From Scenedesmus sp. ARA3 (Eukaryota; Chlorophyta; Chlorophyceae; Sphaeropleales; Scenedesmaceae), in contig RWJK01000364.1 of the NCBI GenBank assembly GCA_004335835.1, positions 1-64,000 on the forward strand: a DNA stretch of 64,000 bases, given 5' to 3'. The notes under the pieces are model-generated. The model was not told the origin of the DNA and ran no database searches. It saw only the letters and a list, made by a program, of their open reading frames with translations. The position numbers were made by a program, and so were the translations under genes. How positions within the stretch are numbered: position 1 is the first letter of the stretch; every line of letters begins with the position of its first letter. Positions 56,301-64,000 of this stretch are shown piece after piece.

Positions 56301-56487
56301 GCTCTGCATGTTCCATGTAGGTTGCTGTTAACTGTGTGCCGTTGCGGCACATCATCGGTCCGCAGCGCACCTGCAGCAATGACTGCCGTTCATCTGCATC
56401 AGGCTCCCCGGTGCTCGGCTGCAGCCCAGTGAAGTATCCATTAGGCCCCCGTAGGCTGCTGCTGGCAGGGACCACGCCAAATGACAT
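47316..56487 (-). CDS. CLC-type voltage-gated chloride channel / anion-proton exchanger
   Basis: Fourteen minus-strand exons: 56487-56371, 56080-55798, 55438-55355, 54966-54749, 54507-54349, 53859-53769, 53336-53211, 52947-52850, 52478-52260, 51578-51081, 50676-50350, 49436-49278, 48380-48215, 47875-47316. They sum to 3105 bases, 1034 residues. CLC landmarks in order: [40 protein letters not shown] (the usual GSGIPE has Ala for Pro), [11 protein letters not shown] (gating Glu ~271), [33 protein letters not shown] (proton-Glu region), [18 protein letters not shown], then two CBS domains (ending [19 protein letters not shown] and [12 protein letters not shown]). Both key Glu are present, which favours an anion/H+ exchanger. 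An acidic dileucine ERQSLL near residue 35 suggests vacuolar or endomembrane sorting. The last ~185 residues are a low-complexity tail. Several introns carry splice-junction duplications. Confidence 0.95.
48345..48800 (-). repeat. Five tandem copies of the CLC exon 13 acceptor region
   Basis: The phrase gaacagcgtgtacaccttgg, then gtgtcctcctgcagg occurs at about 48345 (real exon), 48457, 48557, 48657 and 48777. On the minus strand each is an acceptor followed by coding bases for [12 protein letters not shown] (or a one-residue variant). The intronic copies are separated by a ~55-base segment with gtaaacaactRaagccaaac. Confidence 0.95.
49010..49180 (-). repeat. Copies of the CLC exon 12 donor region
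   Basis: The 3' end of exon 12 with its donor (plus-strand cacctgcaccacgtagtagc at 49275) recurs at about 49020, extending ~85 bases through ggaacatggccgcctcctgc. A shorter version (cacctgcaccacgtagtgca) lies near 49146. Both are in the intron after exon 12. Confidence 0.9.
49385..49965 (-). repeat. Five tandem copies of the CLC exon 12 acceptor region
   Basis: The plus-strand phrase ctgctggtagctgaacgcca, then cgcggcccgccacctgcgca occurs at about 49403 (real exon), 49540, 49679, 49799 and 49917. On the minus strand these are acceptors followed by [16 protein letters not shown] or close variants. Spacers share words such as cgatagcaacaaagg and gaagccaca, so the whole ~110-140-base junction unit was copied. 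Confidence 0.95.
50205..50300. repeat. Alternating purine-pyrimidine (CA/CG) tract, Z-DNA prone
   Basis: About 95 bases of cacgcacacacgc, (cg)n and ccgcccgcacgc words inside the CLC intron between exons 11 and 12. It includes a central uninterrupted run of CG dinucleotides (about 50248-50267). Confidence 0.9.
50975..51105 (-). repeat. Duplicate of the CLC exon 10 donor region
   Basis: The plus-strand phrase cccaccttggccaccagcg occurs at 51077 (real exon end and donor) and at about 50980. The second copy continues with ccatcatcgggagcagagcc, equivalent to the exon's LLPMM region. It lies in the intron after exon 10. Confidence 0.88.
51828..51912 (-). repeat. Duplicate of the CLC exon 10 acceptor region
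   Basis: The plus-strand segment from gttgtcggtgcgcgggcaat to gctgcgcggttayggcaarc at about 51532-51600 recurs at 51833-51900 in the intron before exon 10. It carries an acceptor and the coding bases for [15 protein letters not shown]. Neighbouring words near 51745 and 51935 (gggagYccatgcaggRtt) show a longer duplicated unit. Confidence 0.92.
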
Positions 56488-57213
56488 GGCACCACTGCCA
56501 GCACTGCCAGCGCTGCACTGTGCTCAAGCCAGCTCCTGCAAGCGCGGCACTGATATGCTGCTGTGGGTTGGATGCCTGGTGCTGCTCGCCAGCAGGGAAC
56601 AGTAGGAGAAACGCCTAGTGTTATGTATTGCCGGCAGTGCTGGTGGTTTGGTAAGTAAGGGATTTGAAAGTGCTGAGGGACAGAGTGTGTACCAGCTGCT
56701 GTTGGAATAGTTAATGGCAGGGCCTTGGCACAGCGTGAAGCCTACGGGATGCAGTCAGCTGGTACAACCGAACTGTAGTTCTATTGAGGACAGGAGCAGA
56801 TGTCCGAGTCAGGCGTGGACGGAACGTCTGCTGATCAGTTGCAAGCAGTCATGAACAGCAGTGGTGTTCCAACCACTACCCGTGCTGATGTTTTCACTTG
56901 ATATCACACGTGCGGCACTGCACGACAACATATGTCAAAGCCAGTGCTGAGCAATGTGCACACTGAAAGGACAAACAGATAACAGCGTCATGGTTGTGTA
57001 GGGACGCGACAATAATGCAAGCATCGCTTGGGTGATGCTGTGATATGTTGCTACCCACACTGTTTATTATTACACGGTCAATTGCACGGCTTTGTTTCCT
57101 GTCATATCCAGCACACCAAAGTGTCAGCAGCAGCACTCAATTTGTGGACCTCAAAACTTGCTGCAAGTCAAGGAGGAGGTCGAACTGTTCAAAAGGAACC
57201 AGCACACGGGGAA
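56488..57213. promoter_or_regulatory. Divergent intergenic (bidirectional promoter) region
   Basis: Separates the CLC start (minus, 56487) from the mTERF start (plus, 57214). No exon or repeat was recognised. Both promoters and 5' UTRs should lie here. Confidence 0.5.
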
Positions 57214-59300
57214 ATGGACATAATGCTGCGCCGCAACTGCTCGTGCCTTCATGCACAGAAGAGCAGCAGGCACCACATGCAGTCACAACGTGCACCATGC
57301 ATGGTGCCCTTTGCACAGCAACCCCACCTCAACAGCAACTTGCAGCTGAGGGGTGACCTCTGCGTAGCTGCAGCAGGCAACGTGCAGGCCACTCCAGTTA
57401 TGAAGTCTGGTGAGCACGGCGGACGACAGCACTCTGGTTGACAGCTGTCAGATGCAAGGCCACAGGCGATGGCCAAGTGCACATCAGTGGTCAGCAGCCA
57501 GGCTCTGAACACGCAGCAGCAACTGAATTTCGTCCAGCTGACAGCATTGCGGGGCTCTCATTTTGCGGCTTGTTACATGCATGAGCACATGGCTTCAGGA
57601 GGTTAGCTTGACTGACTGAGTTTGGTCAGTAAGCTTGCAGCGCAGGTCGGCAGCGTTCAGCCGGCTGCTGCAGCTCCTGACACCACTACTGCTGCTGCGC
57701 TGCAGGCATGCAGGGTCAGGTCGACACAACATACCTAGCAGCAGCCAACTACCTGAAGACCATTGGCTTCACCAACACAGCAGAGATTGCACGCGTGCTG
57801 GACATCGCCATGAACCCCAACTCGCTGTTCGTGCAGTACAATGATGCCAAGCGCTCGACAAACGTCAACGTGAGTTGCTGATGTTCATATAATTAAGCCG
57901 TCGTCAGCGCATCAGCAGTCGTCATCAGGAACCGCAGATGTTTGTATGCCTTGTGCAGCAACAGACCAGCAGCTTGCTGGAGCAGCCAGCCAGAGTGTAG
58001 CAGTCGTGGGGTCTGCCTTCTGCTGCCAGCAGCTGGTCAACGTGTACCTGGCCTGGCCAGCTGCTTGGCAGGCGCTTTGGCAGTTGCTGGCTGCAGCATC
58101 TGGCAACTGCACACACATCGCAGCTGCCTGATTCATGTGTTGGCACGCACTACTGGCGTGTCGGCTGCACCAGCTGAGCTGTAGGGTTGAAACATAGAGC
58201 CACACCGGCCCGGTCTAGCAAAGGCATCTTGAACAACATGCAGAGCCAATCGGCGGTGCGTGCATATGCTTCTTGTTAGCTCTAAGAAGCAGCTTCAACT
58301 CACCGTGCAAGCCCGGTGCGTCATGACACGGAATAATCGTGCTGCGGTGCTGCTGCGCTGCACTGCAGGCGCGGCCGCTGACGGTAGAAGATGACATGCA
58401 GCCAGTGGTGGGCTTCTTTGTACAGCAGGGGCTGTCAACGCAGCAGATAGTGCAGGTGCGTCTTACTTATATTCACTCTACCTGGCCGGCATTGCAGCTG
58501 GCAGGCAAGCAGTAGCTGGTGCACACCTGTATCTGCCTCAAGGGCTTCGTGAGCAGCACAGGTTCTAGGGTCTGTGCAATTGTATAACAAGTCGGGCCAG
58601 GAGGTTATGGCCGCGTTGTATGCATGTGTCGCCTGACTGCATCATCATCTGCCTGCCTGCCTGCCTGTTTGCTTGCCTGCCTGCCTCACGCATTGCTTGC
58701 GCGACCGCCTGCATTTCATCAACACTGCAGGTCATCACAGCGCACCCGCCCGTGCTCAGTTACGACGTGGCTGGCCGGCTGCAGCCCTTCTGGGAGTACA
58801 TGGCATCCATAGGCGTGCCCGACGTCGCTGCTGCTGTCGCGAGGCGGCCGTCGCTGCTGGGTCTGGATGTGGACGCAAACCTGCGCAAGATCGTGGACTA
58901 CCTGCAGGTGTGTTTGCTGGCGCTGTGCTGTGGTGCATTGTATGCCAATGTTAGCATGCTGCATGCTGCGGCAGCCACGAGGAGCGTGGGATAGGACAGC
59001 CTGTCAACACCGCAGCAGTCAATGCTGCTGTCGCAAGGCCCTCAGTCCTAGGCTAGCCTGGTCCTGCTAGCATTGTCCGCTCGCTGCAGAGCAGGCTTTT
59101 GCATCTTGTTGTTTATATACGCGGTGGCTGCTTGCAGGAGTTTGCGTGACTAGCTGTGTCACAGCACAGGCAAGTGACTGCCTGCAGTGGTGCCTGGTTA
59201 GGTCTGCGCCAGCAACTGCCACTGCTGCTGTCTGCGCTGTTTGCAGTATGTTGAGACGCCGCCTGAGAAGATCGTGCAGTACATCACAACCACCATCTAA
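57214..59300 (+). CDS. mTERF-family organellar nucleic-acid-binding protein
   Basis: Five exons: 57214-57409, 57706-57869, 58369-58455, 58731-58907, 59247-59300 (TAA). They sum to 678 bases, 225 residues. Exon 1 has the make-up of an organelle transit peptide (MDIMLRRNCSCLHAQKSSRH, then basic and Ala/Gln-rich, few acids). The rest has the mTERF helical repeat style: YLKTIGFTNTAEIARVLD, MQPVVGFFVQQGLSTQQIVQ, VITAHPPVLSYDVAGRLQPF, WEYMASIGVPDVAAAVARRP, SLLGLDVDANLRKIVDYLQ (proline-initiated motifs with L-x3-D-V-x3-L spacing). mTERF proteins bind DNA or RNA in plastids or mitochondria and affect transcription, splicing or translation. With about four to five motifs this one is short for the family. 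The phase-1 joint of exons 1 and 2 supports the start choice. Confidence 0.85.
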
Positions 59301-61129
59301 GCGGGTGTTAAGGAGCAGCAGCAGGTGTCCTGGCAGAGCTGGTTGAGTGGGCAAGTTGCCCTCCAGTTGCAGATAAGTTGCATCGGTTGGCCATGGCGAG
59401 GCCAAGGTAGCACCGCCTGTGGCCAGCTGGTGAAGCCTGCAGCTGCAGCGTGCGGCATCCATTTCGAGTGTAGTTTTGATTCAGTTGGCAGCAGGCAGGA
59501 TTGCAGCACTGCAGCAAGTTGAACATGATGATGATGACTGCAGCAAGTTATTGGTGCAACGCAGTGACATACCTGTGCTGATGTTACACCAGAATCTGGT
59601 TTCAAGGTGTTTTCAGTCCACGCCGTATTGGCCAACTCTAGCGCTCGATGCTGACGAGTGAAGCGGCAGGGCAATTGCCCTTGAAGCAGGTTGCTGTGCA
59701 TCAATGCACTTAAGACTGTGTCTGGCATGACTGAGCAAGCTCTGGCACGATTTGAGGCTGCACAGGCCTGGGAGAACAGCAACGTCGTTTCACACAGTTA
59801 CCACAGCATATGCACAGTCATTGCTCATGGTTGTGGCATGTATCGCCGTCAAACTCTCAGGTGCAGATCTAAAGCCAGACCAGCGTGTGCTGTTGCCTGA
59901 TCAGGCATGGCTTCAACAGCTGCATGACGGCCCGGGTGTAACAATAGTCAACAGATGCACTGGCTTTGTAAGAAGGCTCCGAGGTGGATGCACGCTCTGC
60001 CGCCCAATCTTGTGTGACGGTTGTGCTGGAACAACCATGGTGATCACCGGCTGCGGCCATGCACCCAGCAGAACATGCACGAGTTGCTGCCACACCAGAC
60101 ATGCAAGGACACACGGGCCCAGCACATGATGTGCTCAACATGCCGCAAGTCGCACAGCTACGAGCAATACATGCACTGCATGCATTGTGCGCTTTGCCCC
60201 ACAGCAAACTGCGCGTGATCCAGCAGCTTAGCACCGCCCACAACCCGGCCCCCTTGTGCAAAGTGTTGGCAGCAGATACACACTGCATGCAGCCAGCTTA
60301 GTGATCCCTGAAATGCACGCGCTGCCGTCCACACAAAGTTCACAGAGAGGACGGCTGAGCATGAGTCAGCATGCAGTCTGTGGCAGAAAATAGTTGTGGC
60401 AGCTCTCCGTGCGATGTGCCGCACAAGAGGATGCTGCCATTTTGAAGGTCACGCGCGAGCTCAGATACAGGCCGCAACTAACTTGTTCCAAGTCTGTCAA
60501 TCAAGTACCTATGATGTTTAGTGCCCTGACATGCGGGCCAGAACAGACATGGCATGCTACTGTAGCGCTGCGACTTGCCGCACTGCAGCACAGCGCCGCC
60601 GCCTAAATCTGCACACGCCTGCTGCTTACACAGCAGCAGGCATCGCTAAACCATGCACACACAACGCAAGCCACAACAGCAAGACGCAAACCAACACAGG
60701 CAACAACGATGGATGTGCCTGTGCCACACTATGCTAACCCTGTCCCTTGACATCAGCTGCTGAATGGAGAACCCAGCCTGCTGCACCCGCATGCCACTGC
60801 TGTGGGACGGGGACACCCGTTTCAAAGCACACATGCTGCAGCACTACCGATGCATACACATCATGCCCTCACTGACTCTCTACCTAGGTGTAAGCATCGT
60901 GGTTGGAAGCCACACCAATCACAGGATATGCACTCAAACACAGTTGCGGTCGACTGCTGTTGTACATCCGTGGCTGCTCGCATTGATGTGGATGCAGCTG
61001 CAGAGCACACTGCACACCTTTCGTACGATGCGGCTGCCATGGCATCACCTGAATCCCTACGTTTGAATCCTAAAGCACACAATCGCGGCCTCACATGTGT
61101 CAGAGCGCAGGCGCACCTGCAGCACATGC
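59301..61129. other. Convergent intergenic stretch
   Basis: Holds the 3' UTRs of the mTERF (+) and CBM20 (-) genes, about 1.8 kb together. Open frames around 59750-60300 contain many Cys codons but lack splice or family support. A minus-strand TGTAA (ttaca near 60625) could end the CBM20 transcript. Confidence 0.45.
59937..59941 (+). promoter_or_regulatory. Putative UGUAA poly(A) signal of the mTERF gene
   Basis: TGTAA 637 bases after the mTERF stop, the first clear plus-strand match noticed in the downstream stretch. Position alone supports it. Confidence 0.3.
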
Positions 61130-63265
61130 TCACGCTGCATCTGCCTGCTGCTGGTTCTGCTGCTGCTCTCCGTCCTGGGAGATGTTCATCGGCAACGCTT
61201 GCAGGGCCTTTGTTGCTTCAAAGGCCCGATGCATCGCCACTGCCTTGCGTGCTGCTGCTGCTACCAGGCGGTCTGCTTGCAGGACTTCGGGCGCAGTGGG
61301 GTCTGCAGCACAGCAACAGGAGCAGTAGCATGCCACAGAACGCACAGAATCAGCCTAGGCGCTGGCTGGTGTAGACCAGCAGTCAGCTGGATCATGCGCA
61401 TCCCTCACCACATGGGTGCTGGCCGCAACAGCGCCCAATGAAAGCGTATTGCTGGTCTGAAATGCGGCAGAAAGCCGGACGGAGCGCCATGCTGATGCTA
61501 TACGAATTCCATGACTGTGATGGCGATGCGTCCGCTTCAGCGGCTTTGCATGAAGATGCTCCTGCAGCCGCTGTATGCCTGCTGCACAGCCATGTGCTGC
61601 TGCGCGCACCTTGCTTCTTGCTCTGCACTGATATCGATGACGACATTGCTTGCTGCAGCTCATTCAGCGCCCTGTCAACCTGCAGCATGGGCACGGACAC
61701 CATAAACAAACAACGGCAGCAAAGCTGGTGAGAGTGTTGGACAAGGGGGAGCAAACCGTTCTACACGCAACAGACTGCACAAGACACGGAAGCAGGCAGG
61801 GTCACATGGTGCACATGCTGCAGCGCAACCTTGGCAACATGCTGCAACACGTGTTTGTGCCCAGGCGCTTGAAAACGTGCATGGCTGGAACTGCATGATC
61901 AGCAATACCAGTGTCGCTGCTGCAACATCTGACGTGCCAGGTGCTGCACATGCTGATACACAGCCTGAGCAAGCATGCTGCAGCTAGCGGACTGCAGAGA
62001 CACCCAATTGCTTGCTGCTGCAGATCCACAGGTCCCTCGAATATCGTCAGCGTCAGCATGCAACAGCCAGGCGGCCCTGCTGCTGTGCATGCCGGCCTTG
62101 CTGCTAGCGGGACTCACTGCTGACTGCACTGCTGCGCGCTCCTCGTCTTCTGTGAACTCTGTGCGCTGGAAGCCGGTGACCTCCAGCTCTATGTCTTGGA
62201 TGGAGCCGTCCCACGCGTCACGCACTTGCACCCCCTCAGCAATCGCCTTCTCCTCCCGAAGCCACACAGGCACCTTGATCTGGCAGTTTTCGCCCGGCTT
62301 CCAGCACAGCACGCCACCGTCCTGGCTCTTCACTACATACTTGTATTCCAGCTCTACTTCTGGCCTGCAGGACAGGGTGAGCAGTGCAGGTGCATAGACA
62401 CAGAGGTGGTGAGAGGTAACTGTGCAAGTAGCTACAGCGGATGGCTGCCAAGGAAACTCAGGACGCAATGTGCAGTCAATGGCAAGTCGCACGCTTGCAG
62501 AAGCCTTGCCTGCTAGCTGCAGGGTGAGTGCGGCCACAGAACATCGACACGTGTTGAAAGTGATTGCTTCTGTGATGATACAACCTACGCAGCACTGCAG
62601 GCGTGTCAAGCTTTGCCATAACTGACATGGAGACTGTAGCAGACCACAACCCAGCAAGTAGCGCTATGCTGACAACATGCAGCAGCGCTGCTGTCGCGCC
62701 CTGCGCCAGCATGTCACTGCAGCAGTTCTGGCTGCCCTGTTGCTTCGGTTGCTTGGCAACGACCAGTTGTATCTGCTCACCCTGCTGAGACTTCAAAATC
62801 CACCTCCCACACGTCCCCATCGGTCCAGTGCATGCGCTTGCCATTCTCTACACTCCAGTTGCCAAGTGCTTCGCCCGAACCAACCAAGCATATCTCCTGG
62901 CCAAAGCTGCAGCGGTACGGCAGCTTGAAGCTGAGCTTAACCTTGTTGCTGGAGCCTGCAACAGTTTCAGGTATTGCCAGTGAGCGAAGGTAGGGGCCCA
63001 AATGTTGCCAGGGCTGCGGCTGCAACGCACACCTACCTGATACCGTGGTTGCTGGCCGCTCCGCCTGCTGTTGGAAGCACCGTACAGTGCACTGCCGCCG
63101 AAGCCTGCTGCAGAACAGTCTGCAAACCTGCACGTTGGAATGATCATGGCGGGTAACAGGCCGATCAGCATGCTGCAGCACCAGACTGCTGATTCCGAAC
63201 GAGTTCGCCAGCCAAAACAGCCCGCACCTCTGCTGGCCTGCTTGAGCAACTTGCAATCCCACCAC
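61130..63265 (-). CDS. Plastid CBM20 starch-binding protein with helical C-terminus
   Basis: Minus-strand exons: 63265-63037, 62955-62781, 62364-62118, 61679-61610, 61302-61130 (TGA). They sum to 894 bases, 297 residues. Exons 2 and 3 encode a full family 20 carbohydrate-binding module at residues ~80-185: KVKLSFKLPYRCSFGQEICL, GSGEALGNWS, WTDGDVWEVDFEVSAG, LEYKYVVKSQDGGVLCWKPG, ENCQIKVP, VQVRDAWDG. The two conserved Trp regions, the YKY strand and the W-x-P-G-x-N turn are present, so binding to starch is expected. The first exon ends with a basic stretch (RLRRQCTVRCFQQQAERPAT) typical of a plastid transit peptide. The region after the CBM is predicted helical (VDRALNELQQAMSSSI; DRLVAAAARKAVAMHRAFEA). 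No catalytic domain is present, so a starch-granule or pyrenoid-sheath binding role is likely. The start at 63265 is the first ATG in frame; an upstream exon cannot be excluded. Confidence 0.85.
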
Positions 63266-64000
63266 TTGACGTATGACTTCTTAGCCGAGTATGCTGACTG
63301 CTGCTGCCCCGCGAGAAAGCAGTGCCTGCTGCCAGCATTGCTGCTTGTGCCTCAGCACACGAGCTTCGGCAAACAGCACCACACGAACGCGGCACTGATT
63401 GAAAGTCTTCAATCAAAACCAACGAAGCCAAACGACAGCAGCCTCAGAAAGGGCTACCTGAGCCGGGAACAGCGGAAACGCCTCACGTATGGCAAACAAA
63501 GCAAAGGCAAGTACGTAACCAGCTTATTTGACATCAGGACAGTATGTGAGCGAACCACCAAAGCATGTCAGCGCGGTGACCTAACCGTCCTTTGACTGCA
63601 TGTCAGGTGATTCAACCTTGTCACTGCTAGCACCTGTGCTTGGGGTGCTGCTGCAGGATTGTCTTGTGCTCAATGTATCTGCTGCAACCATGTGCTCACA
63701 ACACATGCGTGGTGCAATAGCTGCGGCTGGTTGCGTGGGCATCATTGCAGGCTTGACTGCTGCAGCGGCTGCCATATCCGATGTTGACACAACACCGTGG
63801 GCCAGTCCATGCCACAAACGTGGCACCAAAGATGCTTTGCACGCCAAGCTGAACTATACCAAAAGGCATCGGTTGGCCCCAACGGACTGTCACAACTTTT
63901 CATTGTCATGGTGCCTAGCGATGACGACAAACTGAAATCGGTGACCTACTGCTGACTGACGGCTTACAATTTACAAGGACGAATAAACAACAGCTCCTGG
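63266..64000. other. Upstream of the CBM20 gene, to the window edge
   Basis: No exon was recognised. Open frames near 63600-63930 on both strands lack family resemblance. This stretch should include the CBM20 promoter and may hold a first exon of that gene or part of a neighbour beyond the edge. Confidence 0.4.

Noticed and set aside
59752..60300. Cys-rich plus-strand frame after the mTERF gene (CTLCRPILCDGCAG region)
   Set aside because: Resembles a zinc-ribbon by eye but lies in the 3' UTR zone, has irregular spacing and no splice support.
63581..63847. Minus-strand frame as a first exon of the CBM20 gene
   Set aside because: It ends in a stop without a donor that joins in phase; exon 63265-63037 already offers an ATG in frame.

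Overview
This window is nuclear DNA of a green alga (Chlorophyta, most likely Chlorophyceae). The evidence is intron-rich genes with GT..TGCAG introns, pervasive (CAG)n runs that read as Gln, Ala or Ser depending on frame, UGUAA-type poly(A) motifs, plastid and thylakoid targeting sequences, and green-lineage families (SBP-box, RR-type tandem CCCH, plant-type CLC, plastid CBM20, mTERF). No rRNA, tRNA, CRISPR array or intact transposon was recognised. Species cannot be fixed from the sequence alone.

Layout: (1) 339-3517 (+), 3' exons of an SBP-box transcription factor with a changed second zinc site. (2) 3518-9534, mostly non-coding, with a 10-copy minisatellite, a ~150-bp tandem repeat, an inverted copy of a short repeat that also lies in the SBP intron, and an unresolved possible gene. 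(3) 9535-15449 (+), 10-exon ThDP enzyme of the acetolactate-synthase-like family. (4) 15953-19864 (+), 7-exon type II thioesterase-like alpha/beta hydrolase. (5) 20433-24180 (+), 6-exon tandem CCCH zinc-finger protein. (6) 24181-30043, a 5.9-kb stretch without a recognised gene. (7) 30044-31673 (+), small TAT-targeted thylakoid-lumen protein of unknown function. (8) 32772-35010 (-), TSNAXIP1-like coiled-coil protein. (9) 35528-43068 (+), ~2440-residue Q/A/S-rich protein with an undescribed acidic repeat. (10) 44027-46657 (-), IQ-motif coiled-coil protein. (11) 47316-56487 (-), 14-exon CLC anion channel/transporter. (12) 57214-59300 (+), plastid or mitochondrial mTERF protein. (13) 61130-63265 (-), plastid CBM20 starch-binding protein.

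Exon models were built by hand from protein family resemblance, splice consensus and phase. In every multi-exon model with a proposed start the exon lengths sum to a multiple of three, which is a strong internal check.

The most striking observation is a recurrent one. Introns of the ThDP enzyme, the thioesterase and the CLC gene contain tandem copies of the neighbouring splice junction (intron end plus first coding bases, or last coding bases plus donor), in two to five copies. At least nine independent junctions are affected. Other notable points are several GC-AG introns, a Pro-to-Ala change in the CLC selectivity motif, an SBP domain lacking the usual His ligand, and a repeated FEAxL/GRRLS module in the giant Q-rich protein. 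The genes have mixed roles (transcription, RNA binding, metabolism, ion transport, starch binding, organelle gene expression) and do not form a co-functional cluster.
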